NCBI GenBank assembly: GCA_937883755.1
Contig: CAKZYA010000020.1
Coordinates: 1 to 52,825, forward strand
Length of the DNA: 52,825 bases
Reading direction: 5' to 3'
Source: an uncultured Flammeovirgaceae bacterium
GTDB lineage: Bacteria > Bacteroidota > Bacteroidia > Cytophagales > Cyclobacteriaceae
The translations under genes and the position numbers were made by a program. The notes under the pieces were generated by a model. That model made no database searches. It saw only the letters and a program-made list of their open reading frames with translations, and was not told where the DNA came from. This document shows positions 7,693 to 16,567 of this stretch, piece by piece; position 1 is the stretch's first letter; every line of letters begins with the position of its first letter.

Positions 7693-9849
7693 ATGAAGAA
7701 ATTATCTTTCTCGCTCCTAGCGATGCTGGGACTTTTTGCGACTCTTTTTATTGCCTGTGATGAGGACGACGATACCCCACCTCCGGCAGAAACCCCCACT
7801 ATCAGTTCAATTACCCCTAGTAGCGGTCCGGTTGGTACTTCGGTAACCATAGCTGGCACTAACTTTGGCGATTCGCCCTCAGTAAGCTTTGGTGGTACCT
7901 CGGCTACCGTAGGAACATCTTCAGCTACCTCTATTACTACTACTGTTCCTACTGGACTTTCTGCCGGAACAGTAAGTGTAACCGTAACCGCTGGCGGTGA
8001 GACTTCTGCTGGTTCTGACTTTGAAGTAACGGAAGTTACTACCACGCCAGGTGTAACTACAGTTACTGATACGGTTGTAGCTCTGGATGATCTAAGTTCA
8101 TTAGAAGCTGCTGTGTTGGCTGCTGATGGCGATTTAGCAACTGTTCTTGGTGGTGATGGGCCATTCACCCTATTTGCTCCTAACAACGCTGCTTTTACCG
8201 CACTTGTTGAGGCACTAGAAGCTGGTGATCTAAACGGAGTGGTTGCCGCAGTAGGTACTGATGGTTTGGCGGAGATACTGCTATCCCACGTGGTAGCTGA
8301 CTCTCTGGGTGCTGCTGAAGTAATTGCAGCTACTGATTCATTAGCAACTGCTGGAACTAGTGGTGCTATGATTGGGGTGTCTACCGAAGGAGATAACGTT
8401 TTTGTAAATGGTGCTCAAGTAGTACAAGCAGATATTATCGTTGACAATGGTGTCGTTCATATTATTGACTCAGTGATTAATCTTACTGCTACCCCCGCAG
8501 GCCCCAACACCCGAGTGGACATCACTGATGCTGATTTGGCTCCTGGCGAGACTTATAACTGGACAGCTGATAATGATTATTACCTTACAGGTCTGGTATA
8601 CGTTGAGGACGGTGCTACTTTGAATATTGAAGCAGGTACTACCATCCGCTTTACTGAAGAGACTGGAACGGATAACACCTCAGCACTAATTGTTACGCAA
8701 GGGTCAACGATTAATGCGGAGGGTACTGCTGTTGATCCAATCATCTTTACTGCTGAAGCCGATACAGTAGGTGCTACGTTGCTACCTACCGACTGGGGTG
8801 CTTGGGGTGGTATCATCATTTTAGGTAATGCTCCGGCAGAAAAAGGAGGCGTGACTTCTAATATTTCAATTGAAGGAGTTGATTCTAATGAAAATCGAGC
8901 AGTATACGGTGGTTCTGATCCGGCCGATAATTCTGGTATATTAGAGTACGTATCGATCCGGTATACTGGAGTAGGTATTGCTCCCAATAGTGAGATTCAA
9001 GGCTTAACTCTAGGTGGTGTAGGTAGCGGAACTACAATCAATCACATTGATGTCTACTCAAGTAACGACGACGGTATTGAGATCTTTGGTGGGACAGTAA
9101 ATATTAACTACGCTAGTGTAGCATTTGCTACCGATGATGCGTTTGACTTTGACGAAGGATATCGAGGTAATATTCAGTTTGCCTTTGTGCTTCAGCTAGA
9201 TGGTGACGAAACCGTATACGACCAAGCAGGTGAGTGGGATGGTGCTATTCCAGATGATGCTGCTCTGTTTGCAGCTCCTAATATCTACAATGCCACTTTC
9301 ATTGGTCCTGGACAATCTTCAACTGGTGCTCAGCGAGCTTTAATCATGCGTGATGCTTTTGCTGGTAAACTAGGAAACTCTATTATTGAAGATTTCCCTG
9401 GCATTGGTATTCAGGTAGAGGATATTGACAGCAATATAGACTCCTACGCTCGCCTTACCACTGCTGCTGATGGATTCCAAATAGAAATTCTGAATAACAC
9501 TTGGGCGCAGTTTGGCGGAGCAACTGACTTGGCGAGCTTAGTACAAGCTACTTCCATTAGTGATGACCCTGACACTGCAGAAGATGAAACGTTTGAAGGA
9601 GAATCAGAGGATGTTGTCTCGGAATTGACCGATAATGCTAATAATTATTCTGCTGCTTCGGTTGTAACCAGCATTAGCCGTACTACTGATGGTGGATTAG
9701 ACCCTCGTCCAGCTGCGGCTACCGAAGCTACTACAACTGTGCCAGAAGGTATGATGCAAGTCGACTACCGAGGTGCCTTTGTCCCAGGTGAAGCTACTTG
9801 GTTATCTGGATGGTCTACTCTCTCTCAGCTAGGTATCTTGTTTGAGTAG
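7693..9849 (+). CDS. Surface lipoprotein with IPT/TIG, FAS1 and beta-helix domains
   Basis: A 718-residue exported lipoprotein. The signal peptide ends in the lipobox LFIAC with Cys22, followed by DEDDD, an acidic run of the kind that sends lipoproteins to the cell surface in Bacteroidota. Residues about 34-113 are an IPT/TIG immunoglobulin-like fold (ITPSSGPVGTSVTI). Residues about 118-258 are a fasciclin FAS1 domain with the FTLFAPNNAAF motif. The remainder from about 270 is a right-handed beta-helix-like region (GATLNIEAGTTIRF, GAWGGIIILG). The protein is rich in Thr, Ala and Asp. The TonB-dependent receptor gene follows 93 bp downstream after a terminator-like hairpin. A role in binding a large ligand and passing it to the receptor is inferred from this pairing. 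Confidence 0.85.
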   Translation: MKKLSFSLLAMLGLFATLFIACDEDDDTPPPAETPTISSITPSSGPVGTSVTIAGTNFGDSPSVSFGGTSATVGTSSATSITTTVPTGLSAGTVSVTVTAGGETSAGSDFEVTEVTTTPGVTTVTDTVVALDDLSSLEAAVLAADGDLATVLGGDGPFTLFAPNNAAFTALVEALEAGDLNGVVAAVGTDGLAEILLSHVVADSLGAAEVIAATDSLATAGTSGAMIGVSTEGDNVFVNGAQVVQADIIVDNGVVHIIDSVINLTATPAGPNTRVDITDADLAPGETYNWTADNDYYLTGLVYVEDGATLNIEAGTTIRFTEETGTDNTSALIVTQGSTINAEGTAVDPIIFTAEADTVGATLLPTDWGAWGGIIILGNAPAEKGGVTSNISIEGVDSNENRAVYGGSDPADNSGILEYVSIRYTGVGIAPNSEIQGLTLGGVGSGTTINHIDVYSSNDDGIEIFGGTVNINYASVAFATDDAFDFDEGYRGNIQFAFVLQLDGDETVYDQAGEWDGAIPDDAALFAAPNIYNATFIGPGQSSTGAQRALIMRDAFAGKLGNSIIEDFPGIGIQVEDIDSNIDSYARLTTAADGFQIEILNNTWAQFGGATDLASLVQATSISDDPDTAEDETFEGESEDVVSELTDNANNYSAASVVTSISRTTDGGLDPRPAAATEATTTVPEGMMQVDYRGAFVPGEATWLSGWSTLSQLGILFE

Positions 9850-9875
9850 TATAGGATATATAAGAATTTTAGTAG

Positions 9876-9903
9876 AAAAGGAGGCCAGTAGGCTTCCTTT
9901 TTT
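9876..9903 (+). terminator. Rho-independent terminator after the FAS1 lipoprotein gene
   Basis: AAAAGGAGGCC, loop AGTA, GGCTTCCTTTT followed by more T. The 11-bp stem has one G-T wobble. It lies between the lipoprotein gene and the receptor gene and may only partly stop transcription. Confidence 0.7.
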
Positions 9904-9942
9904 GCATATTTGTGTCGCTAAACCTTACCAAATTATTTAAGC

Positions 9943-12852
9943 ATGAAGCTATTTTTCTACCGATTTTCAATTTCTCTTATCCTGATGTTGGCCCTAGGGT
10001 GCTCTTTGGCATTAGCCCAAGGTACGGTAAGCGGTCAGATAGTAGATACTCAATCTGGTGAAGAGCTTATTGGAGCTACCGTCCAGGTGGAAGGTACTGG
10101 AACTGGAACAGTGACCGATATAAGCGGAAACTATCAACTAAAGCTAGATGCTGGAACGTATACGCTCATGATTAGCTACGTTTCCTATGCTACTCAAAAA
10201 GTGGAGGGGGTAGTGGTAATCGAAGGTGAGAACCAGACCCTTGATTTCGCTTTGGCAGAAGAAAATACGCAGCTAGAGGAGATTGTCGTTACTGCTCAAG
10301 CTATAAAGGATAACGACGTAGCCTTACTTAAAATACAAAAAAATGCCTTAGCTGTGCAGGACGGTATCTCCGCTAAAGAAATTGCTCAACTAGGTACGGC
10401 TAACGCTGCCGAATCTATGACACAGGTAACGGGAGCTTCTATTGAAGAGGGTAAGTATGTAGTAATGCGCGGATTAGGTGATCGATACTCCATATCGCAA
10501 CTCAATGGGGTAACATTACCTAGTACTGATCCTTATCGCAATAGTTCTAGTCTGGATTTAATACCATCTGATGTAGTAGAAAATATTGTGACTGTTAAAA
10601 CGTATACCCCCGACCAACCGGGTAACTTCACCGGGGGAAAAGTAGACATCACTACCAAATCACTACCTGAAGAATTCTTTTTAAACTTTGGAGTATCAGC
10701 AACCTATAATACGCAATCATCATTCATCGATAATTTTTTAACAGACGGCACTCAAGGAGAAACAGATTGGTTAGGGTACGACGATGGAACCCGAGCTTTA
10801 CCAGAGGATTTCACCCAGTTTAGGGATCAGATTTCTAGTGCCTCTCAGGCAAACGGCCTAGAGCGAGCTGCTCGCAGTCCGGCCAATGAAGAGGAAAGAA
10901 ATATTTTGAATCAAACGGCTCGGGCATTTGATACTCCATTCTTAGCCACGCAAAGCTCAGTACCACTTAACTACGGAGCTGATTTCTCAATAGGAAGTCG
11001 CACAACAGTATTCGGTAAAAATTTAGGGTATAGTGCTGCCATCAGCTACGGAAAAGGATACACCTTTTATGATGACGGTCGGTACGGTTTATTCTTTGAC
11101 GGTGGGGTAGATCAGCTTATTAATGAACAGCGATACAGTGTGGTGAACGGAGACGAAAACACGCAGCTAGGCGGTATCTTAAGTGTTTCTTACCAGCTAT
11201 CTCCCAATCAGGAAATTACGTTAGAGCATCTATACAACCATGATAATCAGGTTTCTGCTCGTACTTATCGTGGTTTCTGGCAATCATTCCGAGGTGGCTC
11301 CAACTTTGAAGATCGCTTAGTTACTTTTCAGGAAAGAGAGCTGAATAACACCCAACTTCGGGGAAAGCACTTTTTTGCAGATTTACTCAATGGAGCTAAG
11401 CTAGATTGGACAGTCGGTTACGCTACCTCTACCCAAGAAGAACCAGACATTCGTCTGACAGGTTTTGGTATACCCAGTGGTAATTTAGGATACTCACTCA
11501 ACCAATCGGAAATTGGCATTTTACCATCTCGGATTTTCCGTGACTTACAAGATGATCAGATTAATGGAAAACTAGATATTACGATCCCGCTCTCGTCCGA
11601 AGAGACAGATAATATAATTAAGTTTGGCGGATCGTACTCCAATAAGCAGCGCGATTTCCGCGAAGACTTCATTTCGCTAGTAGGTCAAAGTCAAGATCGT
11701 CTAAACCCAGACTTTGTAACTTTTAGTGAGGCAGGGGAGGATGGTGATGTATCTGACTTCTTTGCTTTATCCAACTTCGGTATTGTGAACACCCCCGAAA
11801 GTACGGGCACTGGAGCCTTTGGTGCTGGTAACTTCTATGCCGATCAAACTCGTCCCGGAAACATCTACACCGGAGAGGAAACTATTATCGGAGCCTACCT
11901 AATGGCGTCTTATAATTTAACTGAGCGCTTAAAAGCGATTGCTGGTGCCCGAGTAGAGACAACTGATTTTTTCTCGGAAGCTTCCGATGGCGAGACAGGC
12001 GAAATTCAAGCAACAGACGTACTGCCAGCTCTGAATCTAATCTACAAAATTAACGATAATTCTAACGTGCGTTTAGCCGGAAGTCAGACATTGGCTCGAC
12101 CTAACTTACGGGAGATTTCACCATTTACGTCGTTTAGTGGTATTTCTATTCCAATTTTTACGGGTAATACTGACTTAGACCGAACGCTGATTCAAAACTA
12201 TGATTTGCGGTACGAAATCTATCCCCGGCCGGGCGAGCTATTTGCCGTGAGTGCATACTATAAAAGCTTTGATCAGCCGATTGTCCTCCAACTTACTCCC
12301 ACCACTTCTACCCCTGAAATCCGACCGGTAAATGTAGAAAGTGGATTGGTAGCAGGTGCCGAAGTTGAATTTAGGAAGTCATTAGATTTTATTTCTCCTG
12401 TACTGGAGAATGTCCGTTTCTCAGTCAACGCCAGCTATATCTTCTCTGAGGCTGACCGAACAGAACAGGAGCTAGAAGCAATCCGGCAGTCAGACCGTCC
12501 TAATCTAGATGATACCCGTCCGTTTCAAGGACAGTCTCCGTATATCATAAATGTAGCTTTGTTTTACAACAACGACCTTCTGGAGTGGGAAAACTCACTT
12601 TCTTTTAATGTCTGGGGAGAACGCTTAGCTTTTGCAACTGGAGCTTTAGACCCCGACGTGTACGACCAACCTCGTCCAATACTGAACTTCACTTCGAGAA
12701 AGCGCCTTAGTGATAATTATGCAGTTGGGTTTAAAGCTGAGAACTTATTGAATCCCGCTTTTGAGCAAGCGTATGATTTCAATGGGCAGCCTGTCTTTGA
12801 ATCATTCACCCGCGGTATCTCATTCTCTTTAACTCTTACGTATAATCTATAA
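9943..12852 (+). CDS. TonB-dependent outer-membrane receptor
   Basis: A 969-residue outer-membrane receptor. A signal peptide ending near LALAQ (residues 1-25) precedes a carboxypeptidase-regulatory-like domain at about 27-110 (VSGQIVDTQSGEELIGATV), then a plug domain with VMRGLGDRYS and LNGVTLPSTD, then the beta-barrel with the SQTLARPNLRE segment and ending FSLTLTYNL. No SusD gene is adjacent, so it is not a classical polysaccharide-utilisation pair. Its neighbour is the IPT/FAS1/beta-helix lipoprotein, which is probably its surface partner. The ligand cannot be told from sequence. A perfect terminator follows. Confidence 0.92.
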   Translation: MKLFFYRFSISLILMLALGCSLALAQGTVSGQIVDTQSGEELIGATVQVEGTGTGTVTDISGNYQLKLDAGTYTLMISYVSYATQKVEGVVVIEGENQTLDFALAEENTQLEEIVVTAQAIKDNDVALLKIQKNALAVQDGISAKEIAQLGTANAAESMTQVTGASIEEGKYVVMRGLGDRYSISQLNGVTLPSTDPYRNSSSLDLIPSDVVENIVTVKTYTPDQPGNFTGGKVDITTKSLPEEFFLNFGVSATYNTQSSFIDNFLTDGTQGETDWLGYDDGTRALPEDFTQFRDQISSASQANGLERAARSPANEEERNILNQTARAFDTPFLATQSSVPLNYGADFSIGSRTTVFGKNLGYSAAISYGKGYTFYDDGRYGLFFDGGVDQLINEQRYSVVNGDENTQLGGILSVSYQLSPNQEITLEHLYNHDNQVSARTYRGFWQSFRGGSNFEDRLVTFQERELNNTQLRGKHFFADLLNGAKLDWTVGYATSTQEEPDIRLTGFGIPSGNLGYSLNQSEIGILPSRIFRDLQDDQINGKLDITIPLSSEETDNIIKFGGSYSNKQRDFREDFISLVGQSQDRLNPDFVTFSEAGEDGDVSDFFALSNFGIVNTPESTGTGAFGAGNFYADQTRPGNIYTGEETIIGAYLMASYNLTERLKAIAGARVETTDFFSEASDGETGEIQATDVLPALNLIYKINDNSNVRLAGSQTLARPNLREISPFTSFSGISIPIFTGNTDLDRTLIQNYDLRYEIYPRPGELFAVSAYYKSFDQPIVLQLTPTTSTPEIRPVNVESGLVAGAEVEFRKSLDFISPVLENVRFSVNASYIFSEADRTEQELEAIRQSDRPNLDDTRPFQGQSPYIINVALFYNNDLLEWENSLSFNVWGERLAFATGALDPDVYDQPRPILNFTSRKRLSDNYAVGFKAENLLNPAFEQAYDFNGQPVFESFTRGISFSLTLTYNL

Positions 12853-12871
12853 AAAAGTAAAAATAGTATGA

Positions 12872-12897
12872 AAAAAGCAGCTTGCGAGCTGCTTTTT
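12872..12897 (+). terminator. Rho-independent terminator after the TonB receptor
   Basis: AAAAAGCAGCT, loop TGCG, AGCTGCTTTTT: a perfect 11-bp stem with a T run, 20 bases after the stop codon. Confidence 0.85.
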
Positions 12898-12955
12898 CGT
12901 TTTAACTTCCTGTGCTAGGCGCTAATTTTCGGTGAACCGAAAGAGTGCAAGAGTA

Positions 12956-13210
12956 TTACTCTTTAACTATTTTTCTGACCTGTGTTCCTGATTGATTAGT
13001 TAACTTAAGCATATAGATACCCGCCGGTTGATTAGCCATATCTATTCCCTCACTAAGAATACGAAAGTATTCTTTGCGGCAGATTAATCTACCTGATATA
13101 TCATGCACAGAGATATTAGATTTCCCTTCAGCACTCATAGTAAGATTTAATCGGTCAGTGAATGGGTTAGGATTGACGAGCATTTCATTACTAAAGGGCG
13201 TAAGGTTCTA
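12956..13210 (-). pseudogene. Orphan T9SS C-terminal sorting domain (gene remnant)
   Basis: The reading frame encodes a complete type A sorting domain of type IX secretion: NPNPFTDRLNL, then VHDISGRLI, then GIYMLKLTNQ and the basic end VRKIVKE. Such domains normally sit at the end of a large secreted protein. Here an ATG at 13181-13183 gives only 75 residues, and reading upstream in frame (NLTPFSNE) meets a stop at 13208-13210. There is no signal peptide and no passenger domain. It is most likely the tail of a decayed secreted-protein gene. A short translated peptide is possible but could not be exported through this route without a signal peptide. Confidence 0.7.
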
Positions 13211-13319
13211 ATGTTAACATTAGACAGACGACTTAAAGCTCAGTTCTTTTTGTTTGAAATGTCTCAGTATTGACGAATAAAATTTAGCCTGAGACTCTAG
13301 AGGAAATATTAGTAAATAT

Positions 13320-13853
13320 CTAATTTGTCTTTAGTTTTTTGCTAAACACTTGCTTGAACTTATCCACTTTGGGGCGGATCACAAACGAACAGTAGCCTTG
13401 TTCGGGATTATTTTTATAGTAATTCTGATGGTAATCCTCGGCCGGATAAAACGTATCTAGTGGGCTAATTTCTGTTACAATCGGGTTAGTAAAAGCTCCT
13501 GACTCATTCAGCTTTTGCTTGTACGCTTCGGCTAACTGTTTTTGTTCTTCGTCGTGGTAATACACTACTGAACGGTATTGCGTACCTACATCCGCTCCCT
13601 GTCGGTTCAGGGTAGTAGGGTCATGGGTTTTCCAGAAGATCTCCAGTAGCTCATCATAAGAAATCACGGCTGGGTCATAGGTAATCTGCACTACTTCGGC
13701 ATGCCCGGTGCGCCCGCTACATACTTCCCGATAGGCAGGGTTCTTGATGTGTCCACCTGAGTAGCCCGATACTACCGATTCTATTCCTTCTACATCCTGA
13801 AAAACGGCTTCAGTACACCAAAAGCAGCCTGATCCAAATGTTGCTTGTTTCAT
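13320..13853 (-). CDS. msrA: Peptide-methionine (S)-S-oxide reductase MsrA
   Basis: A 177-residue repair enzyme that reduces methionine S-sulfoxide in proteins. The catalytic motif GCFWC is at residues 9-13 with nucleophile Cys10. Other family segments are GYSGG, GHAEVVQ, FWKTHDPTTLNRQGADVGTQ (substrate pocket) and DYHQNYY. There is no signal peptide, so it is cytosolic. A C-terminal tail after GYCSF carries the likely recycling cysteine. It follows the peroxiredoxin gene on the same strand with a 109-bp gap holding a repeat patch; both belong to the response to oxidants. Confidence 0.96.
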   Translation of the reverse strand: MKQATFGSGCFWCTEAVFQDVEGIESVVSGYSGGHIKNPAYREVCSGRTGHAEVVQITYDPAVISYDELLEIFWKTHDPTTLNRQGADVGTQYRSVVYYHDEEQKQLAEAYKQKLNESGAFTNPIVTEISPLDTFYPAEDYHQNYYKNNPEQGYCSFVIRPKVDKFKQVFSKKLKTN

Positions 13854-13880
13854 ATACTTTTTTATTTGCTATGAGTTTAG

Positions 13881-13951
13881 GGAAAAAGGAGTACGGAGGA
13901 GGGAAAACGGATTAAGCGATATATACTTTCCGTATTCCATTCTCCTTTTCC
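13881..13951. repeat. Imperfect inverted word repeat between msrA and peroxiredoxin
   Basis: GGAAAAAGGAGTACGGA (13881-13897) is largely complementary to TCCATTCTCCTTTTCC (13936-13951), and the interior repeats the words ggaggaggg, gggaaaacgg and ttccgtattcc. It fills most of the 109-bp intergenic gap. It could form a long imperfect hairpin and attenuate read-through from the peroxiredoxin gene to msrA. Confidence 0.45.
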
Positions 13952-13962
13952 GGTTTCCGTAT

Positions 13963-14598
13963 TTACTTATTCGGTTGCGGGGTAGTTCTTAGGTAAGGCT
14001 TAATCTTCGTGTGGCCTTTAGGGAAACGCTCGGGAATCTCTTCATCTGAGATGGCAGGGGCGATCACTACATCTTCGCCTTCTTTCCAATCAGCGGGAGT
14101 TGCCACACTGTAATTAGCAGTTAGTTGTAGAGAGTCAATTACCCGAAGTATTTCGTTAAAGTTTCGTCCGGTAGAAGCTGGATAGGTCAGCATTAGTTTG
14201 ATTTTCTTATCCGGGCTAACGATATAAACCGAGCGTACCGTCATACTATCCGAGGCATTGGGGTGCATCATCCCGTATAACTCGGCCACCTTACGGTCAG
14301 GGTCAGCAATAATCGGAAAGTTTACGGTGGTGTTTTGCGTTTCGTTAATGTCATTGATCCACCCCTTGTGCGAATCAAGATCATCCACACTAAGAGCCAT
14401 TACTTTAGTGTTGCGTTGGGCAAACTCGTCCTTTAGTTGAGCAGTACGACCTAGTTCGGTAGTACAAACTGGAGTGTAATCAGCTGGGTGAGAAAAAAGT
14501 ACTCCCCAACCGTCGCCTAAATAATCATAAAAGTCAATTTCGCCCTGGCTGGTTTGAGCCTGAAAATTAGGGGCAGTATCACCGAGTCGTAATTCCAT
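13963..14598 (-). CDS. 1-Cys peroxiredoxin (Prx6 family)
   Basis: A 211-residue thiol peroxidase that reduces hydrogen peroxide and organic peroxides. The active-site motif is HPADYTPVC, with Pro38, Thr42 and peroxidatic Cys45, the only cysteine in the protein, which fits the 1-Cys mechanism. The long C-terminal domain after residue 165 (ATPADWKEGEDVVIAP, EEIPERFPKG) is typical of Prx6-type proteins. Cytosolic. The gene reads towards msrA and diverges from a small secreted-protein gene across a 434-bp spacer with notable inverted repeats. Confidence 0.95.
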   Translation of the reverse strand: MELRLGDTAPNFQAQTSQGEIDFYDYLGDGWGVLFSHPADYTPVCTTELGRTAQLKDEFAQRNTKVMALSVDDLDSHKGWINDINETQNTTVNFPIIADPDRKVAELYGMMHPNASDSMTVRSVYIVSPDKKIKLMLTYPASTGRNFNEILRVIDSLQLTANYSVATPADWKEGEDVVIAPAISDEEIPERFPKGHTKIKPYLRTTPQPNK

Positions 14599-15032
14599 AA
14601 GTTATGTAGTTATATTAAGTTTTTACTAGATATGGGTACGAAATTCGCTAGCTGAAGTTGTACCCGATGACCGATTATACTGACCAGAGGCTGTATTGCC
14701 ATAAAGGCAGTAAACTGCTTGAATCATTGAACGCAAGGTTAGGCTTTAGAAAGAAATGTCTAGCTTCTTTGTGTTAATTTTTCCGAGCGTAATGATACAT
14801 GCAATACTATTTTAATAGCAAACTGTTGAATGTAAGAAAGTAGCTCACTCCGAAGCACAAAAAATAAATTACTATTCTAAAGTGGGGAATAATTCCCCAA
14901 CTTGTTCAATCAGTCCTCGAAATCAATTAATTATTAGAATAGTAATATATGTAAGATGCTTATTATCAGCTCTTTATACTTTCCAGGCTATGGTATGATT
15001 CTTTGTAATGTTTAAGCGTAAAACCATCAGCT
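14599..15032. other. Divergent spacer with nested inverted repeats
   Basis: No protein-coding gene is seen in 434 bases. It must carry the promoters of the peroxiredoxin gene (leftward) and of the small secreted-protein gene (rightward). Its most striking part is the nested palindrome listed at 14868-14946. The rest is AT-rich without clear words. Confidence 0.5.
14868..14946. repeat. Nested palindromes: 13-bp inverted repeat around a 7-bp hairpin
   Basis: ATTACTATTCTAA at 14868-14880 is exactly complementary to TTAGAATAGTAAT at 14934-14946. Inside lies TGGGGAATAATTCCCCA (14883-14899), two 7-bp arms around TAA, which extends to AAGT/ACTT with one bulged A. The outer arms are 53 bases apart. 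It could be a structured leader, an operator, or a small non-autonomous element. Confidence 0.6.
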
Positions 15033-15410
15033 ATGAGAAAACTATTGGCAATCATCACCTTAAGTGTACTCTCTTGGAGTGCTTCCCAGGCACAGGATGA
15101 GATATGGATGGAAGAAATGCAGGAAAATCAGGAGATGTTTATTCACGAACCTGCTGATGAGCCTGCTATCATTATGGAGATGGAGTTGCCTCAAAGCATT
15201 TTATATGCCTTAGATCAAGGAGATTACCAACATTTAACTATTACCCGTGCCAGAGTGCTCAACAAACGCGATATGCGTCGTTTGCAAATTGATAATGCCA
15301 TCTCTTCATCAGTCATTTTGTATGAATTGCTAATGGAAGATGAAAATAGCGCAGTAACACTATACTATACTGAAGAGGGTAAGCTTCTGAATGCTACTCA
15401 AAGCGTATAA
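15033..15410 (+). CDS. Small secreted protein, PepSY-like (uncertain)
   Basis: A 125-residue protein with a clear signal peptide (MRKLLAIITLSVLSW, cleavage near SQA-Q). The mature part starts with a Glu/Met-rich stretch (EEMQENQEMF) and then shows LPQSILYALDQGDY, an alpha/beta segment and VTLYYTEEGKLL, a pattern seen in PepSY-like periplasmic proteins of Bacteroidota. The domain call is tentative. It stands alone between the structured spacer and the hydrolase gene 68 bp downstream. Function unknown. Confidence 0.7.
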   Translation: MRKLLAIITLSVLSWSASQAQDEIWMEEMQENQEMFIHEPADEPAIIMEMELPQSILYALDQGDYQHLTITRARVLNKRDMRRLQIDNAISSSVILYELLMEDENSAVTLYYTEEGKLLNATQSV

Positions 15411-15478
15411 TTTTTTTCATTCATAGGTGGGTTAGGCAAATTCTTTTATTTTAGCCCCAAAAGTCCTAGCCTTGCCCT

Positions 15479-16567
15479 ATGATACTAATACGTTTTTTAT
15501 TTCTTTCGCTCTTTTTCTACACTACCCACTTCCTTTTCGCTCAGTCTGATTCTAATGCTGATTTAGCCACGCAGGTTCAGGAATTGCAGGAGACCGTACG
15601 AGACCTACGCCATTCTTTTAGCCGCTTAAACAAAGCTATTGATGACCTGGCCTGGGAACAGGAAGTGGGTAAGTACGCATTTATTGACAAAGTTACGCTA
15701 ACGGGACCTCCACCTCGCGTAATTGAAAACCCTACCGGGCAGGGAGCCAAAAATCCGGTTCGTTTTAGTGCATATGTCTTTATTCCTAGTGGTATTGACC
15801 TAAGCAAAAAGCATCCCTTACTGGTATTACCCCACGGGGGCGTACACAGCAACTTTAATACGTTCTATCGCCATATACTTCGGGAACTAATGGCTCAGCA
15901 GTACGTTGTAGTGGCTCCAGAATACCGCGGTAGTACTGGCTACGGTAAAGGTTTCTACGAGTTGATTGACTACGGCGGACTGGAGGTGGAAGATACTTAC
16001 GCCAGTCGTAATTATATGCTAGAGAATTATGATTTTATAGATAAGAATCGAGTAGGTATTCTAGGGTGGAGTCATGGCGGATTAATTACATTACACAACA
16101 TTTTTGAACATCCTAAAGATTACCAGGTAGCCTACGCAGGTGTACCCGTAAGTGACCTGATTGCCCGGATGGGTTACAAAACTCAAGGCTACCGCGACCT
16201 ATATTCGGCGGATTACCACATTGGTAAATCAGCCTACGAAGACGTAGAGGAGTACCGCCGTCGTTCGCCCGTTTGGAACGCCTATAAACTACAAACACCT
16301 CTGCTAATTCATACTAACACCAACGATGGGGATGTGAATGTCTTTGAAGTAGAACATCTAATAAAATCATTGAAGGCAGAAGACAAAGAGTTTGAGTATG
16401 AGATTTACGAAGACATTCCGGGGGGGCACTCTTTCGACCGTATTGATTCACAAAAAGCCAAGGAGGTACGCGCGAAGGTTTACCAGCATCTGGCGCGCTA
16501 TCTTAATCCTAATCAACCGATTCGCTCTATCCGCGATCTGCATCAGGCGAGCTATCTACCTCGCTAA
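15479..16567 (+). CDS. Secreted prolyl-oligopeptidase-like hydrolase
   Basis: A 362-residue alpha/beta hydrolase of the S9 type with a signal peptide (LFFYTTHFLFAQ). After the signal comes a coiled-coil-like stretch (LQELQETVRDLRHSFSRLNK, residues about 30-55). The catalytic domain shows the oxyanion loop LPHGG, the fold-typical PEYRGSTGYGKGF, the nucleophile motif GWSHGG, the Asp region NTNDGDVNVFE and the His motif GGHSFDR. This suits a peptidase or esterase acting in the periplasm or outside. Unlike most prolyl oligopeptidases it has no beta-propeller domain. Its TAA overlaps the ATG of the TSUP permease by one base, so the two genes are coupled. Confidence 0.88.
   Translation: MILIRFLFLSLFFYTTHFLFAQSDSNADLATQVQELQETVRDLRHSFSRLNKAIDDLAWEQEVGKYAFIDKVTLTGPPPRVIENPTGQGAKNPVRFSAYVFIPSGIDLSKKHPLLVLPHGGVHSNFNTFYRHILRELMAQQYVVVAPEYRGSTGYGKGFYELIDYGGLEVEDTYASRNYMLENYDFIDKNRVGILGWSHGGLITLHNIFEHPKDYQVAYAGVPVSDLIARMGYKTQGYRDLYSADYHIGKSAYEDVEEYRRRSPVWNAYKLQTPLLIHTNTNDGDVNVFEVEHLIKSLKAEDKEFEYEIYEDIPGGHSFDRIDSQKAKEVRAKVYQHLARYLNPNQPIRSIRDLHQASYLPR

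Noticed and set aside
7608-8186. Open frame of 192 codons on the minus strand over the start of the FAS1 lipoprotein gene
   Set aside because: It is antisense to a well-supported gene, and its Val/Pro/Ser-rich sequence is the mirror of Thr/Ser/Gly codons.
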